Origin: Hyphomicrobiales bacterium | Lineage (GTDB): Bacteria; Pseudomonadota; Alphaproteobacteria; Rhizobiales; Beijerinckiaceae | Assembly (NCBI GenBank): GCA_026400535.1 | Contig: JAPLOU010000053.1 | Location: 62,001 to 126,000, forward strand | Length of the DNA stretch: 64,000 bases | Direction: 5' to 3' | Part shown: positions 1 through 8,727 of the stretch, in pieces | Layout: every line of letters begins with the position of its first letter | Numbering within the stretch: position 1 is the first letter of the stretch | Notes under the pieces: generated by a model | The model's input: the letters and a program-made list of their open reading frames with translations, nothing else | What the model was told of the DNA's origin: nothing | The model's database searches: none | Position numbers and translations under genes: made by a program

Positions 1-384
1 CAGTGGGCGTTCAGCAGCGGCGAAACCGTGAAGATGGGGGCGCTGCTGTTCAACATGACGGCGGGGCCGGCCTGGGCGATGAACGGCCCGCTTGGCGTCG
101 ATTCGGGCTTTGCCTCGCCCCTGTTCAGTGCGCGCGGTTTCGGCGACATGGGCTTCACCAGCCGGGCGACCACCGCGATCATGGCCTCCGAGACCCTGAT
201 GTTCTACACCTCGGTTGGTCAGACGACTTACAACACCAGCGCCTCCATCATTCCGACCCCGCCGGGACTGGCGCTGATCGAAGCACCATCTGCTCGCAGC
301 GACGTGCGCGCCGGATTCAGGATGGAGCTGATGCCGGGCCTCACCTTCGGCGCCGAAGCCTCGTTCAGCCAGTCTGTGCGCTGA
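1..384 (+). CDS. C-terminal part of a probable envelope/beta-barrel protein (5' end outside window)
   Basis: The reading frame is open from the first base and stops at 384, leaving 127 residues of a protein that began upstream. The visible part alternates polar and hydrophobic residues, is rich in Gly, Ala, Ser and Thr, has no cysteine, and ends on an amphipathic strand-like stretch (RAGFRMELMPGLTFGAEASF). That composition suits the end of an outer-membrane or autotransporter-type beta structure, but I recognise no family motif. It lies tail to tail with parC, 8 bases apart. Function unassigned. Confidence 0.55.
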   Translation, partial: QWAFSSGETVKMGALLFNMTAGPAWAMNGPLGVDSGFASPLFSARGFGDMGFTSRATTAIMASETLMFYTSVGQTTYNTSASIIPTPPGLALIEAPSARSDVRAGFRMELMPGLTFGAEASFSQSVR

Positions 385-392
385 ATGACGCC

Positions 393-2639
393 TCAGCCCA
401 CGAAACGGTTGTTTTTCGGAAATCCCTTGGGGGGCAGGCGTCCGGCTTCGGCGCGTGAGCCCAGCCATTCGTCGAGTTCCGGCTTCGCCACGGTGTAAGT
501 GCGGCCGTCGCTCGAGAGCCAGGTCAGGCCCTCCGCCAGCGTGAAGGACTTGGCGTCGGCGATGCCGCCATCCTTGTACTTCTGCAGGCGAACACCCTTG
601 CCGCGGCCCATCTCCGGAACCTCCGAAAGCGGGAAGCAGATCAGCTTGCGATTCTCGCCGATCACCGCCAGATGGTCTCCGCAGACGGGCAGGGCGAAGA
701 CGCATTTCAGACGGTCATCCAGGTTCATCACCTGCTTGCCCTTGCGCGTGTTGGCGATGATGTCGTCGGTGGAGGCAACGAAGCCGCGCCCGTCATTCGA
801 TGCGAACAGCAGCTTGACCCCTGCCTTGTAGGGGAAGGCGGCGATGAAGTCGGCGCTTTCCTCCAGATCGATCGAGAGCCGGATCGGGTCGCCGAAGCCG
901 CGCCCGCCCGGCAGCTTGGAGGCGTCGAGCGTGAACACCTTGCCATTGTCGCAGATCACGAGGAGCTTCGCAGTCGTCTCGGTGAAGAACGAAACCTTGA
1001 GGGTGTCGTCGCCCTTCCAGGTGAGGGAGCCGAGGTCCTGGACATGGCCCTTGAGCGCCCGGATCCAGCCCTTCTTCGAGACGACGACCGTCACCGGCTC
1101 GCGTTCGATCATCGCTTCGTTCATGTCGAACTCGGTGGTCTCCGGCGCGTCTGCGAACTGGGTGCGGCGCTTGCCGATGGCGGTTTCCGGGCCGAACGTC
1201 TTGCGCACCTGCCGGATGTCCCAGGCCACGGTCTTCCACTGCTTGTCTTCGGAGCCGAGAAGGCCCTCGATCTGCTCCTTTTCCGCCGTCAGGTTGTCGA
1301 GCTCGCGCTTGAGTTCCATCTCCTCGAGCTTCCGCAGCGAGCGCAGCCGCGTGTCGAGGATGGCGTTGGCCTGGACCTCGGTGAGCTCGAACACCCGCAT
1401 CAGCTCGGCCTTGGGCTCATCCTCCTCGCGGATGATCCTGATGACGCGGTCAAGGTCGAGATAGATGATCAACAGGCCGCGCAGGATTTCGAGACGTTTC
1501 TCGATCTGGGCCAGGCGGTAGCGCGAACGGCGCAGCAGCACGTCACGCCGATGGTGGAGCCATTCGCGCAGCACTTCGGCGAGGTCCAGCACGCGCGGTG
1601 CGATGCCGCCCGTCAGCACATTGAGGTTGAGCGAGATCCGGCTTTCCAGCGCCGTAAGCTTGAACAGCGTCTCCATCATCAGGCCCGGATCTATCGACCG
1701 GTTGCGCGGTTCGAAAACGATGCGGATATCCTCGGCGGACTCGTCGCGGACATCCGCCACGAGGGGCAACTTCTTGTCCTGCAGCAACTCGGCGATCTTT
1801 TCGATCAGTACGCCCTTGGTGACGAGGTAGGGGATCTCGGTCACGACGACGACCCAGGTACCGCGCCCGGTGTCCTCCTTCTGCCATTTCGCCCGCGTGC
1901 GAAACGAGCCGCGTCCTGTGCGGTAGGCTTCGGCGATCGAGGTGCGCGGCTCGACGATGACGCCGCCAGTGGGGAAGTCCGGACCCGGAACGAAGGTCAG
2001 CAACTGGTCCGGTGTCGCCTGCGGGTTCTGGATCAGATACAGGGCTGCGTCGCACAGTTCGGCAGCGTTGTGCGGCGGAATCGATGTCGCCATGCCAACC
2101 GCAATGCCCTGTGAGCCGTTGGCCAGCAGATTGGGGAAGGCGGCCGGCAGCACCGAAGGCTCGCTGTCATTGCCATCATAATTGGGCCGGAAATCGACAG
2201 CGTCCTCGTCGATCCCGTCGAGCAGCAACTGCGCGACGCTGGTCATTCGTGCTTCGGTGTAGCGGTAGGCCGCCGCGTTGTCGCCGTCGATGTTGCCGAA
2301 ATTGCCCTGCCCGTCGACGAGCGGATAGCGCTGCGCGAAGTCCTGTGCGAGGCGCACCAGCGCGTCATAGATCGCCTGGTCGCCATGCGGATGGAAGCTG
2401 CCCATCACGTCGCCGACAATCTTCGCGCATTTCTTGAAGGCTGCCGTCGGGTCGAGCCGCAGGAGCCGCATGCCGTACAGGATGCGCCTGTGCACCGGCT
2501 TCAGGCCATCGCGCGCATCAGGCAGGGCGCGGTGCATGATGGTCGACAGCGCATAGGCCAGGTAGCGCTCTTCCAGCGCTGATTTGAGGTCGACGCTTTC
2601 CACCCCTTCCGGGCCGGGAGGATCAACAGGTTTTCCCAT
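393..2639 (-). CDS. parC: DNA topoisomerase IV subunit A
   Basis: The 748-residue protein has the full ParC/GyrA plan: an N-terminal breakage-reunion domain with [18 protein letters not shown] near residues 37-54, the active-site tyrosine in [11 protein letters not shown] near residue 127, and a C-terminal region of degenerate six-bladed propeller type. With ParE it decatenates daughter chromosomes. It is short for GyrA and lacks a clear GyrA box, which with the ParC-like sequence favours ParC. In the quinolone-resistance region the motif reads [12 protein letters not shown], so the positions equivalent to E. coli Ser80 and Glu84 carry Gln and Asp. The start ATG at 2639 opens on MGKPVDPPG; the gene appears monocistronic. 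Confidence 0.95.
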   Translation of the reverse strand: MGKPVDPPGPEGVESVDLKSALEERYLAYALSTIMHRALPDARDGLKPVHRRILYGMRLLRLDPTAAFKKCAKIVGDVMGSFHPHGDQAIYDALVRLAQDFAQRYPLVDGQGNFGNIDGDNAAAYRYTEARMTSVAQLLLDGIDEDAVDFRPNYDGNDSEPSVLPAAFPNLLANGSQGIAVGMATSIPPHNAAELCDAALYLIQNPQATPDQLLTFVPGPDFPTGGVIVEPRTSIAEAYRTGRGSFRTRAKWQKEDTGRGTWVVVVTEIPYLVTKGVLIEKIAELLQDKKLPLVADVRDESAEDIRIVFEPRNRSIDPGLMMETLFKLTALESRISLNLNVLTGGIAPRVLDLAEVLREWLHHRRDVLLRRSRYRLAQIEKRLEILRGLLIIYLDLDRVIRIIREEDEPKAELMRVFELTEVQANAILDTRLRSLRKLEEMELKRELDNLTAEKEQIEGLLGSEDKQWKTVAWDIRQVRKTFGPETAIGKRRTQFADAPETTEFDMNEAMIEREPVTVVVSKKGWIRALKGHVQDLGSLTWKGDDTLKVSFFTETTAKLLVICDNGKVFTLDASKLPGGRGFGDPIRLSIDLEESADFIAAFPYKAGVKLLFASNDGRGFVASTDDIIANTRKGKQVMNLDDRLKCVFALPVCGDHLAVIGENRKLICFPLSEVPEMGRGKGVRLQKYKDGGIADAKSFTLAEGLTWLSSDGRTYTVAKPELDEWLGSRAEAGRLPPKGFPKNNRFVG

Positions 2640-2935
2640 CGCAACGCGAACTCCGGACGTCGGGGCAGGGCGCCCCGGTGATTCTTCGCTTGCATCTTAC
2701 AGTGATTTTTAACGATCAGGGCCAGTCGACGAAATTGACCGTTGGTCATGTTTTGTGAGGGAAAACAACAGGTTGAATCATGGAAGGGCAGACCACGTCC
2801 GCCATAATCTTGCCACACGTTAAGGACTTTTAACAAAGATGGTTGTGGTCGGCGCGGAGATTGGCTATGGCCGATCCATCCGCTGCACGTCATCCGGCTG
2901 CAGTGTGGCGAAGGCGGTTTGTGAAAAAGGTCCGG

Positions 2936-3712
2936 ATGCGTCCCTTCGAATTCAAACGGTTTGGTCTTGCTGCGATGGCGCTTGCATGCACGTCGTCGGG
3001 GACCCTTGCGTTTGAGGCGACGACAGCTGTGTGGGACCGTTTCACGCTGGATTTCGGACAGACGTCGGGCATCAGCCTGCGTGGCTACCGCCTGCCACAG
3101 TTCGCGCCGACCCTGACCCCGATGGTCGGGCTCAACTATGAGAACGCGCAGACCGCGAGCGCGGTGCGCGGTGCCTGGATCGAAGTGGCCCGTTACGGGG
3201 CCTTTTCGGCGGGCCCCGTTGTTTCGGTTGACCGGGCGCTGTCTCTTGCCACCCGCACAATGCCGTCAGCCATGGATCAGGCCGACGCCATTCGGTATGG
3301 CGGCTTTCTCGCCTACACCGACGGCCGGCAGGAACTCGGACGCCTGTCGCTCGCCACCGGCCGGTCGGGCGGCATCGACATCCGCGCCTCGCGCGCATTC
3401 AAGCTGAACGACAACGTGACGCTCGACATTGGTCCGACCTTCTCGCTCGGCACCTTCGAGCGCTTCGGCTATGACCAGATCGCCCGCACCATCGGCAATC
3501 CGACCAGCCGCATCACCCCCGACCGCGCCCAGCTCGGCGCCTTCGGCCTCGCGACCGCGATCGAAACCCGCATCAACGACCGGACCGTGGCGCGCATGTT
3601 CGCCGATTACGCCAGGATCGAGGCCCAGCGCGGACAGAGCGGGCTCGGGCAGCTTCAGGCCCGTGACCGAGTCGATTTCGGCTTCTCGCTGACGACACAG
3701 ATTGGGCGCTGA
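2936..3712 (+). CDS. Exported beta-rich protein, probable outer-membrane barrel
   Basis: The protein has 258 residues from ATG 2936. It opens with a charged n-region and a hydrophobic stretch ending in SSGTLAFEA, a plausible signal peptide. The mature part is dominated by alternating strands (for example LDIGPTFSLGTFERFGY and the terminal DFGFSLTTQIGR) and has no catalytic motif I know, which suggests an outer-membrane barrel or surface protein. An in-frame GTG at 2921 preceded by AAGGCGG (2911-2917) is an alternative start that would add VKKVR and give a more basic n-region. An imperfect site GTTAA-N6-TTAAC sits at 2819-2834 in the upstream region. Family not identified. Confidence 0.6.
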   Translation: MRPFEFKRFGLAAMALACTSSGTLAFEATTAVWDRFTLDFGQTSGISLRGYRLPQFAPTLTPMVGLNYENAQTASAVRGAWIEVARYGAFSAGPVVSVDRALSLATRTMPSAMDQADAIRYGGFLAYTDGRQELGRLSLATGRSGGIDIRASRAFKLNDNVTLDIGPTFSLGTFERFGYDQIARTIGNPTSRITPDRAQLGAFGLATAIETRINDRTVARMFADYARIEAQRGQSGLGQLQARDRVDFGFSLTTQIGR

Positions 3713-3981
3713 GGCGGCCTTATTCGGTGGACCATAACGTCCTTGAGGATGCGGATTTCAGTTAAATAAAAAAGATCCTGATTTCAAAAAATCGGCGAAT
3801 TTGGAAACTATACTGCTTCTAAATCAAATCATATGGCTTCAATGGGGTCGCCTGGATTTGGTATATTGGCAAGAAAACTGTTCGGACATCGTCGATTATC
3901 GTCACGTTGTTGCACGGCGGACCTCGACCGGCACACCTCTTGTCTTGGTTCGCGCAGCAGCAGGACTTGCGACAGTTGGCG

Positions 3982-4713
3982 TCAATTGCCGGTTTTGAAA
4001 CTGGCCGTGATGAAGCGCGCGCGCTCCGGTGGCGTTTCGATCCCGCGCGGTCCGTAGACATGCCGCGCCAGAAAGTGCCCGGTCAGTGTGAATCCCTGTT
4101 CCAGTTGCGCGGGGGTGATGCTGTCACCGAGAAAGCCGTCGCGCGCGAAGGCCGGCAGCGGCAGCAGGCGATCGGCATAGTCCGCCCCCGCCCGGGCCGA
4201 GACCGCGCGGCCTGATCTGGGCGAGACATAGACCAGTTCCTGCGTCGCGCCCGTCACGGCGCAGGCGCTGAGATCGATCCCGAAACCCAGTTCAGCGAGC
4301 AGCGCAAGCTCGAAGCGCACGATCAGCGGCGCTGCAATGCGCGGGGCGTCGAGATGCTCGATCACCACCTGCAGGGCGTCGTAAAGCCGCTCATACGGGT
4401 CACGCTCGGGCAACAGCCGGATCAGCCCGGCCAGATGCGACAGCCCGTAGAGGGAGGCCGCCGCGTCGATGAGATGGCCGGCGCGCAGATGTGTCGCCTC
4501 CACGCGGAACTGGCCGAGATGCTCGTCAAGCCGCGCCCGCCAGGTCACCACCGCGCCGTTGCCGGGCTGGAGCACGGAACTCAAGCGCGCCGAGCGGCCG
4601 CCCAGCACCAGGCCGAGGTGCCGGCCATGCTGGCGGGTCAGCACTTCGAGGATGACCGAGTTCTCGCCATGGCGCTTGCCGCCCAGAATGATGCCATCAT
4701 CCGTCCATTCCAT
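3982..4713 (-). CDS. recO: DNA repair protein RecO
   Basis: A 243-residue protein starting MEWTDDGIILGGKRHGENS, the typical RecO N-terminal OB-fold opening in which the second strand reads as a recombination-mediator beta barrel. The mid part (GLSHLAGLIRLLPERDPYERLYDAL) matches the helical RecO C-terminal domain. RecO loads RecA on SSB-coated single-stranded DNA in the RecFOR pathway. It is transcribed away from lepB-rnc-era, with which recO is often grouped in alphaproteobacteria. The 3713-3981 stretch beyond its 3' end is AT-richer and shows no gene. Confidence 0.9.
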   Translation of the reverse strand: MEWTDDGIILGGKRHGENSVILEVLTRQHGRHLGLVLGGRSARLSSVLQPGNGAVVTWRARLDEHLGQFRVEATHLRAGHLIDAAASLYGLSHLAGLIRLLPERDPYERLYDALQVVIEHLDAPRIAAPLIVRFELALLAELGFGIDLSACAVTGATQELVYVSPRSGRAVSARAGADYADRLLPLPAFARDGFLGDSITPAQLEQGFTLTGHFLARHVYGPRGIETPPERARFITASFKTGN

Positions 4714-4832
4714 CGCGATGTTGTGGGGTGTTCGTGCCGTCAGCGCAAGCCGCGCTCGGTTGTTTGCATTGCCCCTGTGCCGACGATCGGTTAGACCCGC
4801 CAGACCATCTTCCTCCGATCATCGAGGCACGC

Positions 4833-5600
4833 GTGAGCGACGACGCCAAACTTCAAGGCAAGAAAAAGGACGAAGGCGGCCTGATGGAGACCGTCAAGGT
4901 CGTCATCCAGGCGCTCCTGATCGCGCTTGTCATCCGCACCTTCCTGTTCCAGCCCTTCAACATCCCCTCCGGTTCTCTGGTGCCGACGCTGCTCGTCGGT
5001 GACTATCTGTTCGTCTCCAAGTACAGCTATGGCTATTCGAAGCATTCGGCGCCGTTCAGCCCGAACCTGTTTCAGGGCCGCATCTGGGCGTCAGCGCCGA
5101 AGCGCGGCGACATCGCCGTGTTCAAGCTGCCAAAGGACAATTCCACCGACTACATAAAGCGCGTGATCGGACTGCCGGGCGACCGGATCCAGATGATCGA
5201 CGGGCTGCTTCATATCAACAACACGCCGGTCGAGCGCCAGCGCATCGCGGACTATCAGGCGCCCGACGCATGGGGTCGTCCGCAGAAAGTCGCGCAGTAT
5301 CGCGAGACCCTGCCGGGCGGCGTCAGCCATGTGATCATCGAACGGGACGGCGACCGCGGTTACTGGGACAATACGAGCCTCTATACCGTCCCGCCGGGCC
5401 ACTATTTCATGATGGGCGACAACCGTGACAACTCGACCGACAGCCGCGACGAGCAGTCCGTAGGTCCGGTGCCGTTCGAAAATTTCGTTGGGCGTGCCGA
5501 GATCATCTTCTTCTCGATCGAGGAGGGGGAAAGCGCCTGGCAGATCTGGCGCTGGCCGGTCAGCGTGCGGTGGAGCCGCCTGTTTCAGGGGATCAAGTAA
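4833..5600 (+). CDS. lepB: Signal peptidase I
   Basis: Start chosen at GTG 4833 behind GAGG (4824-4827), giving 255 residues; longer in-frame starts run into the recO promoter. A single membrane segment (VVIQALLIALVIRTFLF) is followed by the box B motif PSGSLVPTL with the nucleophile Ser48, and by DYIKRVIGLPGD with the general base Lys109. Box E, GDNRDNSTDSR, is intact. The usual PSGSM carries Leu instead of Met. The enzyme cuts Sec and Tat signal peptides at the periplasmic face of the inner membrane. Eight bases separate it from rnc, so lepB-rnc-era probably form one operon. Confidence 0.95.
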   Translation: MSDDAKLQGKKKDEGGLMETVKVVIQALLIALVIRTFLFQPFNIPSGSLVPTLLVGDYLFVSKYSYGYSKHSAPFSPNLFQGRIWASAPKRGDIAVFKLPKDNSTDYIKRVIGLPGDRIQMIDGLLHINNTPVERQRIADYQAPDAWGRPQKVAQYRETLPGGVSHVIIERDGDRGYWDNTSLYTVPPGHYFMMGDNRDNSTDSRDEQSVGPVPFENFVGRAEIIFFSIEEGESAWQIWRWPVSVRWSRLFQGIK

Positions 5601-5608
5601 ACGGGCAG

Positions 5609-6331
5609 ATGACGCAGCGCTCCAAACCTGATCTGGCTGAACTCGAAACCAAGCTCGGCCACACCTTCCATGACCGGCGGCTTCTCGAGCACGCGCTCAC
5701 GCACATGAGCGCGGCGCCTGCGGAATCCAAACGCACCGGCAGCTACCAGCGGCTCGAGTTCCTCGGCGACCGGGTGCTGGGGATGGCTGTGGCGGCGCTG
5801 CTGTTCAAGACCTATCCGGACGCGGAGGAGGGAGAGCTTTCGCGCCGTCTGGCCGACCTCGTGCGCAAGGAAACCTGCGCCGACATGGCGCTGCAATGGG
5901 CCATCGGTCCTTATCTGCGCCTCGGCGATGGCGAGGCCTCGTCCGGCGCCCGCAAGAACCGGGCGATCCTCGCTGACGCTTGCGAATCGATCGTCGGAGC
6001 CGTCTTTCTGGACGGCGGCTATCGCGCAGCGCTTGCGTTGATCGAGGCTTCGCTGGGCAACCGGCTGCGCCAAACGGCCAGGCCCTCGCGCGATGCCAAG
6101 ACCGCGCTGCAGGAATGGGCGCAAGGCCAGGGACTCGCCACGCCGGGTTATGTCGAGATCGGTCGTTCCGGTCCTGACCACGCCCCAGTCTTCAGGGTGG
6201 CGGCACAGGTCCAGGGGCTCACGGACGGAATCGGAGAGGGCCGCTCGAAGCGGCTGGCTGAACAGGCAGCGGCGGAGAACTTCCTGCGCCGCGAAGGCCT
6301 CTGGCGCGAAGGAGACCTCGCCGTTGACTGA
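5609..6331 (+). CDS. rnc: Ribonuclease III
   Basis: Start chosen at ATG 5609, eight bases after lepB, giving 240 residues. The signature QRLEFLGDRVLG (about residues 45-56) holds the acidic Mg2+ site, with a second acidic site in ILADACESIVGAVFLDGG. The C-terminal 70 residues (ALQEWAQGQG to AEQAAAENFL) form a double-stranded RNA-binding domain. It processes rRNA precursors and other structured RNA. Its 3' end overlaps era by 8 bases, which points to translational coupling. Confidence 0.95.
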   Translation: MTQRSKPDLAELETKLGHTFHDRRLLEHALTHMSAAPAESKRTGSYQRLEFLGDRVLGMAVAALLFKTYPDAEEGELSRRLADLVRKETCADMALQWAIGPYLRLGDGEASSGARKNRAILADACESIVGAVFLDGGYRAALALIEASLGNRLRQTARPSRDAKTALQEWAQGQGLATPGYVEIGRSGPDHAPVFRVAAQVQGLTDGIGEGRSKRLAEQAAAENFLRREGLWREGDLAVD

Positions 6332-7259
6332 GAACGAGGGAATTGGCGGCCCCGCGAGGCAGGCCACGCGCGCAGGCTTCGTGGCGCTGATCGGCGCGCC
6401 GAACGCCGGCAAGTCGACCTTGCTCAACCAGCTTGTCGGCGCCAAGGTCTCGATCGTCTCGCGTAAGGTCCAGACCACGCGCACCCAGGTTCGTGGCATC
6501 GCCATGGCCGGCCAGTCGCAGATCGTGTTCGTCGACACGCCGGGCATCTTCCGGCCCAAGCGGCGGCTCGACCGCGCCATGGTCACCTCCGCCTGGGGCG
6601 GTGCGACCGACGCGGACATCGTCGGGTTGCTGATCGACGTCGCGATGCACAATGCACCGGAAACCACCGAACTCCTCGCCCGCATGTCCGAAATCCGGCA
6701 GCCGAAATTCCTCGTGCTCAACAAGGTTGACACGCTGAAGGACAAGTCCGCGCTGTTCAGCATCTCGACCCATCTCAACGAGAAAGCGTCGTTCGAGACG
6801 ACGTTCATGATTTCCGCGCTCTCCGGTTCCGGCGTGAAGGCCATGCTCGACTGGCTGGCGGGCCGGGTTGCCCCCGGGCCATGGCTCTATCCGGAAGATC
6901 AGGTGTCCGACGCGCCACTCAGGTTTCTGGCCGCAGAGATCACGCGCGAGAAGATGTATGAACGGCTGCATGACGAATTGCCCTACCGCTCGACCGTGGA
7001 GACCGAAAGCTGGCAGCAGAAGCCCGATGGCTCGGTCCGCATCGAGCAGACGATCTTTGTCGAGCGCGAGAGCCAGCGCAAGATCGTGCTCGGCAAGGGC
7101 GGCGCGACGATCAAGGCCATCGGCCAGTCGGCCCGCAAGGATATTGCCGAGGCCGCCGAAGCGCCTGTGCACCTGTTTCTGTTCGTCAAGGTTCGGGAAG
7201 ATTGGGGCAACGACCCCGCCCGCTACAAGGAAATGGGCCTCGAATTCCCGCAAGGGTGA
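6324..7259 (+). CDS. era: GTPase Era
   Basis: Start chosen at TTG 6324, which overlaps the rnc stop and has AAGGAG at 6309-6314, nine bases upstream; the product is 311 residues. GTP-binding boxes are clear: G1 GAPNAGKST, G3 DTPG, G4 NKVD. The C-terminal KH domain contains VLGKGGATIKAIG. Era binds the 3' end of 16S rRNA and assists 30S maturation. The rare TTG start and overlap with rnc suggest that its level is set by coupling. The next gene downstream is a broken LysR gene on the other strand. Confidence 0.95.
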   Translation: MTENEGIGGPARQATRAGFVALIGAPNAGKSTLLNQLVGAKVSIVSRKVQTTRTQVRGIAMAGQSQIVFVDTPGIFRPKRRLDRAMVTSAWGGATDADIVGLLIDVAMHNAPETTELLARMSEIRQPKFLVLNKVDTLKDKSALFSISTHLNEKASFETTFMISALSGSGVKAMLDWLAGRVAPGPWLYPEDQVSDAPLRFLAAEITREKMYERLHDELPYRSTVETESWQQKPDGSVRIEQTIFVERESQRKIVLGKGGATIKAIGQSARKDIAEAAEAPVHLFLFVKVREDWGNDPARYKEMGLEFPQG

Positions 7260-7338
7260 GGCTCCGGTCCGCGCCGCGGATCAAGGGCTCCTGAGGAACT
7301 CTTGAAGGAGCCGAACGTCCCGGGCCGGGCGGCGGGCC

Positions 7339-7740
7339 TCAATGCGGTGCCTCATGCTGAAGCGTGGCCTTGAAGGCCTCGGCCACCCGACGGACTGCCC
7401 GGCGTAGCCGTCGTCCCTCGAGGTCGCCGCTGCGCCAGACAAGCCAGGGCGTACGTGGTGGCACCGTTGCGGCGATCGGTTCTTGAACAAGGTCCGAATG
7501 CCCACATCTCATGACCTTTGGCAGGGTGGCGATCCCGGCGCCGGCGGCGTAGGCATTGACCAGGCCACGGGTGCTTGAGGTCGACCTTGTCCGGGACCCG
7601 GACAGTCCCAGCTCACGGATCCAGCGTACCTCGGCAACATCGCCACAGGAATCGTCGCAGCCAAGCCATCGCTCCTTGGCCAAATCTGCGAAACCGGCGC
7701 TGATGGGCGGCGTGACGCCGCTGGCTGTGCCGGAGGCGCC
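7339..7740 (-). pseudogene. Truncated LysR-type regulator (C-terminal effector domain only)
   Basis: The minus-strand frame ending at 7339 encodes the last 120-odd residues of a LysR substrate-binding domain: ERWLGCDDSCGDVAEVRWI, then GLVNAYAAGAGIATLPKVM, which is the usual effector-domain pattern of a variable loop followed by a GLGIALLP-like strand. There is no helix-turn-helix and no plausible start; the sequence loses similarity upstream of about 7740, where an IS66-type scrap begins on the other strand. The simplest reading is a LysR gene cut by a transposon that has since largely gone. The 5' boundary given is approximate. Confidence 0.65.
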
Positions 7741-7809
7741 GCTCTGCGCGCCTGTGGTTGTGGCGCGCGGGACACCATTCGCGCGCAAGCTGCCGGCGGC
7801 CCCCCCCCT

Positions 7810-7923
7810 CGCAAGTCAGCTGTCGGCTCCAACTGCGTGGTGGAGATCAGGCTTGGTAACGGCCGGGTGCTGAAGGTCAATGAAGAGATCTCTCCGTCAG
7901 CAAATCTGCGCCACTTCAGGTGA
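7810..7923 (+). mobile_element. Remnant of an IS66-type accessory protein TnpA (OrfA), C-terminal fragment
   Basis: In the frame starting at 7810 the sequence reads RKSAVGSNCVVEIRLGNG and continues RVLKVNEEI, the conserved C-terminal strand pair of IS66-family TnpA, whose members commonly carry VEIxLGNGRxLRV. The frame stops at 7921-7923. No TnpB, no TnpC and no terminal inverted repeats were seen, so this is a fossil. It directly adjoins the broken end of the LysR fragment. Confidence 0.55.
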
Positions 7924-8238
7924 CGCTACCCCGTGGGTTTGGGATTTTGACAAGCGGATCCCGACGCGGCCAGCCTCCGGCCCTTATCCACGGTGCTCGG
8001 TGCTCGCTGGGGTTGGGGAGCGGAACCATCACCAACTTCGCCTTCATCAAGACGCACCCCTCGATTTCGATTGGACACGCAACACCGGAACGCACGACGA
8101 CGTTGACGTGACAGGCTGCGGCCTCAGTTCAGCGATCATTTGAAGAAGCTTGAATCAGGGCATGAAGTCCATGATGCAGCCCTTGATGCCGTTTGGGCCG
8201 TTGTTCAACAGTGCGCTGCAAGCCCTTGAGGCGAATCC
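7924..8238. other. Gene-free stretch beside the IS66-type scrap
   Basis: No frame in this stretch has a recognisable domain, convincing start or ribosome-binding site. Given the transposon scrap on its left it is probably decayed mobile or host DNA, but nothing in the sequence proves it. Confidence 0.4.
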
Positions 8239-8715
8239 TCAATCACGGACGACGATCAGGCCTGTCAGCAGGTCGTGCCCCATGCGGCTGTCCGAGCGGC
8301 CCATGCCGATCAGGATGGTGAGGATCAGCAGGCCCGCGGTGAACGTGGCCACATAGAACAACAGGCAGTGCGCCGCTGCCGTGATCCCGTCTGGCGGGTC
8401 GCCGTTGCTGCGTTCGACCTTCAACCCCGAAACCCGCATCCCGATCGTGGCCTGTGCTGGGCCGCCGATGGTGATGGCCGCATAGGCCATGGCCGTGCAG
8501 ATGCCCACCACAGGAAACAGCATCCAGCCGATGCCAAAGGTGATCAGACCGAGAAAGCTCACACTCATCGACACAACCAGCCCGATCAGGGCGACGATGA
8601 ACAGATCGACCAAGTACGCGACGAGCCGTCCGCCAAGCACGCCGCTGGTCTCGCCGGAACCGGCTGGCTGGCGGTCGGGGATGGAAGGGTTTGTGGTCGG
8701 AATCTGTGATGACAT
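8239..8715 (-). CDS. RDD-family membrane protein
   Basis: 158 residues. After a short polar N-terminus comes GGRLVAYLVDLFIVALIGL, containing the Arg and Asp that define the RDD domain, then two further hydrophobic segments (MLFPVVGICTAMAYAAI and LLFYVATFTAGLLILTILIGM) and the conserved GRSDSRMGHDLLTGLIVV end. RDD proteins are small inner-membrane proteins, some with ion-transport roles, but no specific function can be given here. It lies 12 bases downstream of the threonine ammonia-lyase gene and is probably cotranscribed with it. Confidence 0.85.
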   Translation of the reverse strand: MSSQIPTTNPSIPDRQPAGSGETSGVLGGRLVAYLVDLFIVALIGLVVSMSVSFLGLITFGIGWMLFPVVGICTAMAYAAITIGGPAQATIGMRVSGLKVERSNGDPPDGITAAAHCLLFYVATFTAGLLILTILIGMGRSDSRMGHDLLTGLIVVRD

Positions 8716-8727
8716 CTGAATGCTCCC

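Noticed and set aside
672-2114. Long open frame on the plus strand opposite parC
   Set aside because: Typical shadow frame of GC-rich DNA: composition is random (Arg/His/Asp/Gln heavy) and no domain is present, while parC is certain.
2819-2834. CtrA-like site GTTAA-N6-TTAAC upstream of the exported protein gene
   Set aside because: CtrA needs seven bases between the TTAA halves; here there are six, so it is not claimed.
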